Positions 17,509-24,511 of a stretch of DNA of 35,718 nt are shown here, piece by piece. Source of the DNA: an uncultured Clostridia bacterium (lineage in GTDB: Bacteria > Bacillota > Clostridia > Oscillospirales > Acutalibacteraceae). Where the stretch lies: assembly GCA_947572385.1 (NCBI GenBank), contig CANPBX010000024.1:1-35718 (forward strand). The letters run 5' to 3'. Under the pieces are notes generated by a model. That model did not search any database. It had not been told where the DNA came from and saw nothing but the letters and a program-made list of their open reading frames with translations. Made by a program: the position numbers and the translations under genes. Each line of letters opens with the position of its first letter. Position 1 is the stretch's first letter.

Positions 17509-17697
17509 ATGCAAAACCCGGCAAATGACCCCGGCAGTACCGGGAACATGGACATGCAGGCGCGCGCCTACTTTGACTCCATGCCCCAGGCCCTCAAGTC
17601 CCAGATAGTCGAGAGCGGCGTGAAGCTCTGCACCAAGGAGGAGCTGGAGCAGTACTGCAAGAATGTGCTCGGCAGCTCAGCCCAGCCAGGGCTCTGA
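17509..17697 (+). CDS. Small conserved-looking protein, function unknown
   Basis: A 62-residue protein with a clear ribosome site (AAGGAGAG, 5 bases before the ATG) and its own terminator. The core RAYFDSMPQALKSQIVESG followed by LCTKEELEQYCKN looks like a compact helical unit. Similar small proteins occur in related Clostridia as I recall, without an assigned function. No signal peptide or membrane segment is seen. It stands alone on the plus strand between minus-strand runs. The ribosome site and terminator make it a real gene, but nothing in the sequence gives a role. Confidence 0.78.
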   Translation: MQNPANDPGSTGNMDMQARAYFDSMPQALKSQIVESGVKLCTKEELEQYCKNVLGSSAQPGL

Positions 17698-17703
17698 CCG
17701 AGA

Positions 17704-17729
17704 CAGGGGGCACCCTAGAGTGCCCCCTG
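17704..17729 (+). terminator. Intrinsic terminator after the small gene
   Basis: A perfect 10-bp stem (17704-17713 with 17720-17729) around CCTAGA, followed on the plus strand by CGCTTTTACTT. It starts 7 bases after the small-gene stop. It may also slow minus-strand transcripts from coaX, though no T run follows in that direction. Confidence 0.8.
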
Positions 17730-17734
17730 CGCTT

Positions 17735-18502
17735 TTACTTGGTGTTTTTCTTATAGAGGATATAAAGCCCCTCCAGCATAAGGTCCTCATCATAGTGCAG
17801 GTTCTCCCGGCAGTAGCTGTGGATAAGGGCCATGAGCCCGCCTGTAGCCACAGCCGTCACGGGCCTGCCAAGCTCCTCGGCTGTCCGGGTGATGAGCCCG
17901 TCTATCATCAGGGCGCTGCCGTACACGGCCCCGGACTGCATACAGTCGATGGTGTTGCTGCCGATAAACCGCTCCGGGGGGCCCAGGTGTATATAGGGCA
18001 GCTGGGCGGCCCTGGCGCTGAGCGCGTCCACCGACAGCCGCAGCCCAGGGATTATCATGCCGCCCCTATAGGCTCCGTGCTCGTCTATCACGGACATAGT
18101 GGTGGCCGTGCCCATGTCGAATATCACCAGGGGCGGCTTATACTTCGCCAGCGCCGCCACAGCGTCCACAACTAAGTCAGCCCCCAGCTGGGCCGGGTTG
18201 TCCATGCGTATGTCAAGCCCTGTCTTTAGGCCCGCGCCCACGCATAAAAACGTCCTGCCGGTCAGTATTTTCATAGCGTCCTTTATGACCTTGCGAAGCT
18301 CCGGCACCACGCTTGAGAGTATGCCCCCGGAGATCTCCCCGGGGTCCGCGCCCCGGTCCCGGAGAAGGCCGCCTATAAGCAGGCTGTACTCGTCGGCGGT
18401 ACGGTCCCGGTCCGTGTGCATCCTAAGGGTAAGCGTAAGCTTTTCGCCCCTCCAGCAACCCAGGACCGTGTTGGTGTTTCCGATGTCAATGGTGAGTATC
18501 AT
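17735..18502 (-). CDS. coaX: Type III pantothenate kinase
   Basis: Phosphorylates pantothenate, the first step of coenzyme A synthesis, without feedback inhibition by CoA. The protein opens with the phosphate-binding loop TIDIGNTNTVLG. It also has FDMGTATTMSVID, the conserved GGMIIPGLRLSVDAL and the C-terminal TGGLMALI. It has 255 residues, normal for CoaX. It starts 3 bases after the ECF S-component stop with AAGGG in the preceding gene end, so the two are co-expressed. Confidence 0.95.
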   Translation of the reverse strand: MILTIDIGNTNTVLGCWRGEKLTLTLRMHTDRDRTADEYSLLIGGLLRDRGADPGEISGGILSSVVPELRKVIKDAMKILTGRTFLCVGAGLKTGLDIRMDNPAQLGADLVVDAVAALAKYKPPLVIFDMGTATTMSVIDEHGAYRGGMIIPGLRLSVDALSARAAQLPYIHLGPPERFIGSNTIDCMQSGAVYGSALMIDGLITRTAEELGRPVTAVATGGLMALIHSYCRENLHYDEDLMLEGLYILYKKNTK

Positions 18503-18505
18503 CTA

Positions 18506-19180
18506 TCATGACCCTTTCTTTATCTGAATGGAGGAGACGGCCTTGTTAAGCCCCAGGCAGACAGGCGGAGCGATGACCGCCGCTGCTATGGCCTCGGGTA
18601 TGCCGTTGGCGAAGACGGTGGTAAGGATAAAGCCGGTGACGGCGCTTTGGGCTATCCCCTGGGCGGCGGCGTAAGCGTCCCCCAAAAGCAGGCCGATAAG
18701 CCCCATTACCAGCACGGTGTTCACCGCCGAGCCTATGGCCCCGGCAAAAGCATAGCCCACCGTTTTTGCCGCGCCGCGGTTTATGGGCAGCCGCTCAAGG
18801 AGCTTTACCACAAACCACGGCACCACCCCCACTAGGATCCTCGGCACAAAGCATATCACCAGCGCCCAGGGGCTTCCATGGCTCTCCCCGGGCAGAGGGA
18901 CAAAGGGGGAGAAGGCGAAGCTTACAAGGTTCGGCGCCATGGTGCCCTTCCAAAGGCTGATAGCCCCGAACATCCCGCCCAGAAAGGCTCCCCTTTTGGG
19001 GCCCAGCAGTATGGACGCGAGGATGACAGGGATATGCAGGGTGGTGGCACGCATAAAGGGCAGGTCGATGAGCCCCAGGGGCGTGAAGCCCATAAGGAGC
19101 AGAAGGGCCGCGAACAGGGCGGTCAAAACCATCTCCTGTATCCCGGCTGTGCGTTTGGTGGGAAGATTTGCGTTTGTCAT
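18506..19180 (-). CDS. panT: ECF transporter S component, probably pantothenate-specific
   Basis: A 224-residue integral membrane substrate-binding subunit of an energy-coupling factor transporter, with about six hydrophobic segments. The segment TLHIPVILASILLGPKRGAFLG is typical of PanT-like S components. The energising EcfA/A'/T module is not in this window and would be shared. Pantothenate as substrate is inferred from the 3-base junction with coaX and the divergent coaBC. Folate or another vitamin is possible but less likely. AGGAGG lies 8 bases before the ATG, and the leader upstream is structured. Confidence 0.82.
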   Translation of the reverse strand: MTNANLPTKRTAGIQEMVLTALFAALLLLMGFTPLGLIDLPFMRATTLHIPVILASILLGPKRGAFLGGMFGAISLWKGTMAPNLVSFAFSPFVPLPGESHGSPWALVICFVPRILVGVVPWFVVKLLERLPINRGAAKTVGYAFAGAIGSAVNTVLVMGLIGLLLGDAYAAAQGIAQSAVTGFILTTVFANGIPEAIAAAVIAPPVCLGLNKAVSSIQIKKGS

Positions 19181-19192
19181 AAAAATTACCTC

Positions 19193-19293
19193 CTGCCGCC
19201 CGCAAAAGCGGTGCAGCGAATGAATATTATTCCCGGGAGCAGGATATATTTCCGGTCCCGCCCAAAGCGGTACGGGCCGGATGACCTCTCCCG
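19193..19293 (-). promoter_or_regulatory. Structured leader of panT-coaX
   Basis: On the minus strand, CGGGAG (19293-19288) pairs with CTCCCG (19239-19234) to enclose a strong hairpin at 19280-19252. A second hairpin, at 19216-19193, includes the GCAG next to the GGAGG ribosome site. Both hairpins contain ACCGCTTT followed by G-rich complement, so they look like copies. The arrangement could regulate translation initiation. I do not recognise a known riboswitch class, and folding was done by eye. Confidence 0.45.
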
Positions 19294-19302
19294 AGTCTGT
19301 AT

Positions 19303-19331
19303 ATTATAACCTTTCACAGGTGATTTTGCAA
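19303..19331 (-). promoter_or_regulatory. Promoter of panT-coaX
   Basis: -10 TATAAT (19308-19303), -35 TTGCAA (19331-19326), spacer 17. Transcription would start near 19296, leaving a leader of about 115 bases. Confidence 0.75.
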
Positions 19332-19370
19332 GCTTTTATACAAGATACTTCCAAAATATTGTGTTCATGC

Positions 19371-19399
19371 TTTACATTGCCCCAGGAATTTGTTATAAT
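19371..19399 (+). promoter_or_regulatory. Promoter of coaBC and following genes
   Basis: -35 TTTACA (19371-19376), 17-base spacer, extended -10 TGTTATAAT with TATAAT at 19394-19399. It is back-to-back with the panT promoter, with about 39 bases between the two -35 boxes, leaving room for a shared operator. Confidence 0.8.
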
Positions 19400-19442
19400 T
19401 TGGATATAAATGCAAAAACAGCCCATATTGGAGGGGGTTTAC

Positions 19443-20645
19443 ATGAAAAAGAAGACGGTAGTGCTGGGCGTGACAGGCGGCATAGCCTGCTATAAGTCGG
19501 CGGCCCTTGCAAGCAAGCTCACCCAGCGGGGCTATAATGTGGAGGTGGTGCTCACAAAGAACGCCACCGAGTTTATCGGCCCGCACACCTTTGAGTCCCT
19601 GACCCATAACAGGGCCATGGTGGATACCTTCGACCGTAATTTCCAGAGCCATGTGGAGCACGTTGCCCTGGCGGATAAGGCGGACCTGCTGATAGTCGCG
19701 CCCGCCACGGCAAATATAATAGCCAAGGCCGCCCACGGCATAGCCGACGATATGCTCTCCACCACTATCCTGGCCTGCGACTGCGTGAAGCTTATAGCTC
19801 CCGCCATGAACACCCGCATGTATGATAACCCTGTGACCCAGGACAACCTGAACATCCTGCGAAGATACGGCTGGGAGGTCATAGAGCCCGCAAGCGGCAG
19901 GCTGGCCTGCGGGGCGGTGGGCAGGGGGAAAATGCCCGAGCCCGAGGACCTGCTTGAGGCAGTGGACCATGCTATAGCGTATGACAAGGATCTGAAGGGC
20001 CTGCATATACTTGTGACCGCAGGGCCCACACAGGAGGCGCTGGACCCTGTGCGCTACATTACCAACCATTCCTCCGGCAGGATGGGCTACGCCATAGCCA
20101 AAGCCGCTGCCCGGCGCGGGGCGGAGGTGACCCTGGTGAGCGGCCCGACAGCGCTGAAAAAGCCTCCCTATGTTGAGACTGTCGGCGTTGTGACCGCCCG
20201 GGAGATGTTTGAGGCCGTAACGAGCCGCTCAGAAGGGCAGGACGTTATTATAAAAGCCGCCGCCGTAGCCGACTATCGTCCGGCCCGGACCGCCGGGGGC
20301 AAGATAAAGAAAGGGGCGGGGGAGGGATTAAATCTTGAGCTCCTTCGCACAGATGATATTTTAGCGTACCTTGGGGAGCATAAAGCCTCCGGACAGATAC
20401 TCTGCGGATTCAGCATGGAGACTGAAAACCTTGTTGAGAACAGCAGGAAGAAGCTCATAAAGAAGAATCTGGATATAGTAGCCGCAAACTCTCTCCGGCA
20501 GGAGGGGGCGGGCTTTGGCGTCGATACCAACGTCCTCACCCTTATCACCCGGGAGGGGGAGGAGGAGCTGCCAATGCTTACAAAAGATGAAGCCGCCCAC
20601 AGGCTGCTGGACAGGGTAGCTGAGCTAAAGGGTAAGCAGCCATGA
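19443..20645 (+). CDS. coaBC: Bifunctional phosphopantothenoylcysteine decarboxylase / phosphopantothenate-cysteine ligase
   Basis: Carries out the second and third steps of CoA synthesis. The N-terminal CoaC flavoprotein half has LGVTGGIACYKSAALASKL, the region of the active-site histidine (HVEHVALADKADLLIVAPATANI) and the PAMN motif in APAMNTRMYDNP. The C-terminal CoaB half begins near residue 180 with VTAGPTQEALDPVRYITN, then SSGRMGYAIA and KKNLDIVAANS. The ATG at 19443 has GGAGGG about 7 bases before it; an upstream in-frame ATG lacks one. Its stop overlaps the next gene by 4 bases. Confidence 0.96.
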   Translation: MKKKTVVLGVTGGIACYKSAALASKLTQRGYNVEVVLTKNATEFIGPHTFESLTHNRAMVDTFDRNFQSHVEHVALADKADLLIVAPATANIIAKAAHGIADDMLSTTILACDCVKLIAPAMNTRMYDNPVTQDNLNILRRYGWEVIEPASGRLACGAVGRGKMPEPEDLLEAVDHAIAYDKDLKGLHILVTAGPTQEALDPVRYITNHSSGRMGYAIAKAAARRGAEVTLVSGPTALKKPPYVETVGVVTAREMFEAVTSRSEGQDVIIKAAAVADYRPARTAGGKIKKGAGEGLNLELLRTDDILAYLGEHKASGQILCGFSMETENLVENSRKKLIKKNLDIVAANSLRQEGAGFGVDTNVLTLITREGEEELPMLTKDEAAHRLLDRVAELKGKQP

Positions 20646-21067
20646 AGAAGGAGAACATCCTACGCACCGGGGCGGGGGTGATACTCACCTGCGTGATAGT
20701 CACGGTGCTGTTTGTGATGAAAAACGGCGTACCTGTTTTCGGGGCCCCAAACCCAAGGGACGTTGAGAGAGTTACAGTAAGCTGGGCCCAGGGGGAGCCT
20801 GTGGACTATACGGACCCTGAGAAGATAGAGCTGGCGGTAAAGCTCATAAACTCCCTAAACTACCAGCCCTTTACCCAGGTCCCCGAGAACTCCAGAGAGG
20901 TGGGCCCGGATGTAACCATAACATATATAATGAAAGACGGCAAAAAGCTCACCGCCGCGGCCAACTGGATAACCGGCTGGTGGAACGGTGAGGCCCGCGC
21001 ACTGAAGGAGCCTGATATGTTCGTAAACCTCACGGAGGGCATTTTCCATGGGGAGCGCCAGGAGTAA
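20642..21067 (+). CDS. Small membrane-anchored protein, unknown function
   Basis: A 141-residue protein. One hydrophobic segment at about residues 10-27 (GAGVILTCVIVTVLFVMK) after KKEN would act as an N-terminal anchor, leaving about 110 residues outside. The soluble part has YTDPEKIELAVKLINSLNY, a pattern seen in small extracytoplasmic domains, but I cannot name the family. The ATG overlaps the coaBC stop by 4 bases (ATGA), and glyA follows after 34 bases. Co-expression with CoA genes is likely; a role in that pathway is not shown. Confidence 0.75.
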   Translation: MKKENILRTGAGVILTCVIVTVLFVMKNGVPVFGAPNPRDVERVTVSWAQGEPVDYTDPEKIELAVKLINSLNYQPFTQVPENSREVGPDVTITYIMKDGKKLTAAANWITGWWNGEARALKEPDMFVNLTEGIFHGERQE

Positions 21068-21101
21068 CATAATATAAATAATTTATTGGAGGGAACTTAA
21101 A

Positions 21102-22358
21102 ATGTACAATGATTTAATGGACGCCATCGGCTTTGTATCACAGACCGACCCGGAGATAGCTGACGCCATGTCAAAGGAGCTTTCACGCCAGCGCCGGAAC
21201 CTTGAGCTTATCGCCTCGGAAAATATCGTATCCCCCGCGGTTATGGCGGCTATGGGCACGGTGCTGACAAATAAGTACGCCGAGGGGTATCCCGCCCACA
21301 GGTACTACGGCGGCTGCCAGTGCGTGGATATCGCCGAGGATATCGCCAGGGACAGGGCCTGCAGGCTGTTCGGGGCCGAGCACGCCAACGTCCAGCCCCA
21401 CTCCGGGGCCCAGGCAAACCTTGCGGTCTACTTCGCCTTCCTGCAGCCCGGGGACACGGTGCTGGGAATGAACCTTTCTGAAGGAGGGCACCTGTCCCAC
21501 GGCTCGCCGGTGAATATGTCCGGGGCGCTATATAACTTTGTTGCCTACGGCGTGGAGCCGGACACCGGGCGCATAAATTACGACAAGGTCATGGACCTTG
21601 CCATGAAGGAGAAGCCAAAGCTCATAGTTGCCGGGGCCAGCGCCTATGCCAGGGCCATAGACTTCGGGAAGTTCCGCGAGATAGCTGACGCCTGCGGGGC
21701 AAAGCTCATGGTGGACATGGCCCATATCGCGGGCCTGGTGGCGGCAGGCTGTCATCAGAACCCGGTGCCCTACGCCGATGTGGTGACGACTACCACCCAT
21801 AAGACCCTGAGAGGCCCAAGGGGCGGCCTTATCCTCTGCCGGGAGGAGTACGCCAAGGCCATCGACAAGGCCATATTCCCAGGCACCCAGGGAGGCCCGC
21901 TTATGCATATTATCGCTGCTAAGGCCGTATGCTTAGGTGAAGCCCTGAAGCCGGAGTTTAAGGAGTACGGCCGGCAGGTGATGGAGAACGCTGCGGCCCT
22001 TGCCGGGGGGCTCATAAAACGGGGCGTGAAGCTGGTGTCAGGTGGCACGGACAACCACCTTATGCTGGTGGATCTGTCCGGCCTGGAGCTCACAGGCAAG
22101 GAGCTGGAGAGAAGGCTGGACGAGGTGTTCATCACCGCCAACAAGAATACCGTCCCCGGCGAACAGCGCAGCCCCTTCGTTACCAGCGGCCTGAGGCTCG
22201 GCACCCCCGCCGTCACCACCAGAGGTCTTAAGGAGGACGATATGGACCGGGTCGCCCAGTGCATAGCGACCGCTATGGAGGATGATTTCGAGGGCAATAT
22301 AGAGAAGCTCCGGGGCATGGTGGAGGATATCTGTAAGAAATACCCTCTCTATCAGTAA
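21102..22358 (+). CDS. glyA: Serine hydroxymethyltransferase
   Basis: A PLP enzyme interconverting serine and glycine with transfer of a one-carbon unit to tetrahydrofolate. PLP binds Lys234 in [16 protein letters not shown]. Other family motifs are ELIASEN near residue 35, [15 protein letters not shown], and [12 protein letters not shown]. The 418-residue length is normal. GGAGG lies 9 bases before the chosen ATG; a second in-frame ATG five codons on is possible. Confidence 0.97.
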   Translation: MYNDLMDAIGFVSQTDPEIADAMSKELSRQRRNLELIASENIVSPAVMAAMGTVLTNKYAEGYPAHRYYGGCQCVDIAEDIARDRACRLFGAEHANVQPHSGAQANLAVYFAFLQPGDTVLGMNLSEGGHLSHGSPVNMSGALYNFVAYGVEPDTGRINYDKVMDLAMKEKPKLIVAGASAYARAIDFGKFREIADACGAKLMVDMAHIAGLVAAGCHQNPVPYADVVTTTTHKTLRGPRGGLILCREEYAKAIDKAIFPGTQGGPLMHIIAAKAVCLGEALKPEFKEYGRQVMENAAALAGGLIKRGVKLVSGGTDNHLMLVDLSGLELTGKELERRLDEVFITANKNTVPGEQRSPFVTSGLRLGTPAVTTRGLKEDDMDRVAQCIATAMEDDFEGNIEKLRGMVEDICKKYPLYQ

Positions 22359-22395
22359 ATATACCCGATAAAACCAGGGAAAACGAGGTAAAGCC

Positions 22396-23097
22396 ATGAA
22401 ACCACTAGTATTAGGCAATATAACCTACGGCATGTATGCTATCGGGGTCAAGGACAAAAATGGCCCCAGCGCCTGCATTGTGAACACCGTAATGCAGGTC
22501 ACAAAGACCTCACCGGGCGCGCCCCCGCTTATAGCCCTGTCTGTAAATACCGAGAACTATAGCTGCCAGTGCATAGAAGAGAGCGGCGTGTTCACCATCT
22601 CTGTGCTGTCCGAGAGCACCCCGGCCACTGTCATAGGGGCCCTGGGCTTCACAAGCGGCAGGCACGGGGGGAAGCTGGAGAACATCCGGCATAAGGTCCT
22701 TATGGAGGGAGTGCCGGTCATAAAGGAGAACACCTGCTGCTGGTTCCTCTGCCAGGTCAAGGCAAAGCTGCCTGCGGGCGGGCAGGTGCTGTTCGTGGCT
22801 GAGATAATAGCCGGGAGCGACATAGCCGGGGGCATAGAGACCGCCGGGAAGTTCGAGGCATATAAGCCCATGACATACCAGTATTACGTTGAGAAACTGG
22901 GCGGCATATCTCCCACAAGGGCCCCCACCTACCTTTCCGGTCAGCAGGCTGAGCGGATAAGCGGCGAACGCTTCGTGTGCTCCGTCTGCGGCTACGAGTA
23001 TAAGGACCCCAACTTCGGCTTCGAGGAGCTCCCCGCCGACTGGAGCTGCCCCATATGCAAAATGCCAAAAAAGGCCTTTGTGCGCAAGAAGGGCTGA
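22396..23097 (+). CDS. Flavin reductase-like protein fused to rubredoxin (high-molecular-weight rubredoxin type)
   Basis: A 233-residue electron-transfer protein. Residues 1-160 follow the flavin reductase/flavoredoxin FMN-binding pattern ([40 protein letters not shown]). Residues 191-233 are a rubredoxin domain with iron cysteines 195, 198, 218 and 221 in CSVCGY and WSCPIC. Such fusions pass electrons to flavodiiron oxygen or NO reductases in anaerobes, the likely role here. The rubredoxin loop between the cysteine pairs is about ten residues shorter than usual. GAGG precedes the ATG, and tcdA follows after 2 bases. Confidence 0.88.
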   Translation: MKPLVLGNITYGMYAIGVKDKNGPSACIVNTVMQVTKTSPGAPPLIALSVNTENYSCQCIEESGVFTISVLSESTPATVIGALGFTSGRHGGKLENIRHKVLMEGVPVIKENTCCWFLCQVKAKLPAGGQVLFVAEIIAGSDIAGGIETAGKFEAYKPMTYQYYVEKLGGISPTRAPTYLSGQQAERISGERFVCSVCGYEYKDPNFGFEELPADWSCPICKMPKKAFVRKKG

Positions 23098-23099
23098 GA

Positions 23100-23804
23100 G
23101 TGGAGACTCCCTTTGAGAGGCAGGGGCTGCTCCTGGGAGATGGGGCCTTACAAAAGCTGAAAGCCGCCCGGATAGCTGTCTTCGGCCTTGGAGGCGTGGG
23201 CGGAAGCGCCGCGGAGGCATTGGCCCGCTGCGGAGTGGGGGCAATGGCGCTGGTGGATAAGGACGTCTATTCAGTATCAAACCTAAACCGCCAGATTTTC
23301 GCTGTAGCCGAGACTGTAGGTATGCCCAAGGCGGAGGCTGCGGCAAAGCGTCTCCGCGCCATTAACCCGGAGCTTGAGCTTGAGCTGCATGAGCTGGCAT
23401 ATACCCCCGATACCGAAGACCAGATCGATCTTATAGGATTCGACTACATTTTAGACTGTATAGACATGGTGACCGGCAAGCTCGCCATTATCCAGCGTGC
23501 CTATAAGCTGGGCATACCCACGATCAGCGCCATGGGCGCAGGGAACAAGCTGGACCCAACAGCCTTTAGGGTGGGGGACATCTACGAAACCTCCGTGTGC
23601 CCACTTGCCAGGGTCATGCGCCGGGAACTAAAAAAGCGCGGGGTAGAGCGTCTGAAAGTGGCATACTCCACCGAGCCTCCTATAGCCGTGCCCGCCGTGG
23701 CAGGGGAGAAGCCTGTGCCCGGAAGCGTGTCCTTCGTGCCGCCGGTGATGGGGATGATAATGGCCGGGGAGGCTGTGAAGGATATCTGCGGGGTAAATAA
23801 CTGA
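23100..23804 (+). CDS. tcdA: tRNA threonylcarbamoyladenosine dehydratase
   Basis: A ThiF/E1-like ATP-dependent enzyme that cyclises t6A in tRNA to ct6A. The ATP-binding loop is FGLGGVGGSAAEALARCG, followed by DKDVYSVSNLNRQ and YILDCIDMVTGKL, and a C-terminal VSFVPPVMGMIMAG. An ATG at 23055 in frame lies deep inside the previous gene. The GTG at 23100 with AAGGG just before it starts at the family N-terminus (TPFERQGLLLG) and is preferred, giving 234 residues. A terminator follows closely. Confidence 0.9.
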   Translation: METPFERQGLLLGDGALQKLKAARIAVFGLGGVGGSAAEALARCGVGAMALVDKDVYSVSNLNRQIFAVAETVGMPKAEAAAKRLRAINPELELELHELAYTPDTEDQIDLIGFDYILDCIDMVTGKLAIIQRAYKLGIPTISAMGAGNKLDPTAFRVGDIYETSVCPLARVMRRELKKRGVERLKVAYSTEPPIAVPAVAGEKPVPGSVSFVPPVMGMIMAGEAVKDICGVNN

Positions 23805-23810
23805 GACTGC

Positions 23811-23839
23811 AAAGGGCTCTCCTGGTAGGGGGGCCTTTT
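23811..23839 (+). terminator. Intrinsic terminator after tcdA
   Basis: A 13-pair stem (several G-U) with arms 23811-23823 and 23827-23839 around GGT, followed by GTAGAATTTTTATAA. It closes the coaBC-glyA-tcdA run. Confidence 0.8.
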
Positions 23840-23999
23840 GTAGAATTTTTATAATATGAGCTTGGCATATAAATCTATGGACGCAGGGCTTTGTGGTCTT
23901 GACAGAGAGCATACCGGAAAACGGAGTTAAGGGTGCAGGGGGCTGTACCCCCGTCTGTGTCGGGGCTATGCCACTTTATAAATTGGGAGAGGAAGCCAA
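23840..23999 (+). other. Intergenic stretch with mutually exclusive hairpins
   Basis: No gene is seen here. GGGGG (23938-23942) can pair with CCCCC (23948-23952). Alternatively CCCCG (23949-23953) can pair with CGGGG (23961-23965). The two hairpins share bases and cannot form together. GGGAGAGG near 23984-23991 is the ribosome site of the broken gene that follows. Confidence 0.4.
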
Positions 24000-24339
24000 A
24001 TGAAAAAGAAATACGTCCTTTTACTCGTGCTTATCACGTGCTTATCATAAGTATCTTCGATTATATATATTTTGATCATAACAATAGTAGTAACGGTCTA
24101 AAATGAATAGAGCTTATTCAGGCGAGACCCGCATGAAATGGTATTTGACCAAGTCCAACTTCGGCAAACAGTGTGCCATCGGGGACAACGTATCCTACGT
24201 CCGCTTCCGCACAGAGCTGGACGAGGGATCAGCAAGCCTGTTTGACAAGAGCAGGTATCTTTCAGAGAATGAGAATGCGTTGGATAAGGAAGTTCGCCTG
24301 GCTTTTGTGGAGATGTCGGTGATACATGGGAAGAGCTGA
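24000..24339 (+). pseudogene. Broken small gene with 11-bp tandem duplication
   Basis: An ATG at 24000 with a GAGG ribosome site opens MKKKYVLLLVLI, a signal/anchor-like start, but stops after 16 codons. The stop is produced by a tandem repeat of CGTGCTTATCA at 24026-24036 and 24037-24047. Removing one copy restores the frame through a hydrophobic segment to AAAATGA at 24099-24105. One more base in that A run would join it to the 78-residue open frame at 24103-24339, which itself lacks a ribosome site. The whole would be about 109 residues with one N-terminal anchor. The family is not recognised. The stretch at 24048-24100 is more AT-rich than its neighbours. Confidence 0.6.
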
Positions 24340-24363
24340 AAGCAAACATGACCCATACATAGG

Positions 24364-24397
24364 AAAATCGTCTTTAAAACAGACGATTTTTCTTTTT
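24364..24397 (+). terminator. Intrinsic terminator before the sugar cluster
   Basis: Arms 24364-24373 and 24381-24390 form a perfect 10-bp stem (AAAATCGTCT) around a 7-base loop, followed by TCTTTTTTC. It is well placed to end transcripts of the broken gene. Confidence 0.88.
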
Positions 24398-24432
24398 TCA
24401 ATATTTTTTGCATATCAACATTTCTTTTTTTT

Positions 24433-24462
24433 GAGACAAAAGGGCAGGAAATGCGCTAAAAT
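24433..24462 (+). promoter_or_regulatory. Possible promoter of the solute-binding protein gene
   Basis: -10 TAAAAT (24457-24462) with a moderate -35 GAGACA (24433-24438), spacer 18. A weak match to sigma-A consensus would fit an activator-dependent promoter controlled by the two-component system downstream. Confidence 0.45.
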
Positions 24463-24511
24463 TAGGGCACCCTAGACGAACCGGGGAAAAATAATGAAAA
24501 GAGGAAAAAGC

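Noticed and set aside
19365-20069. A 234-codon minus-strand frame
   Set aside because: It is opposite coaBC, has no ribosome site and has a composition typical of a shadow frame.
23899-23927. Promoter with -35 TTGACA
   Set aside because: No acceptable -10 box lies 16-18 bases downstream.
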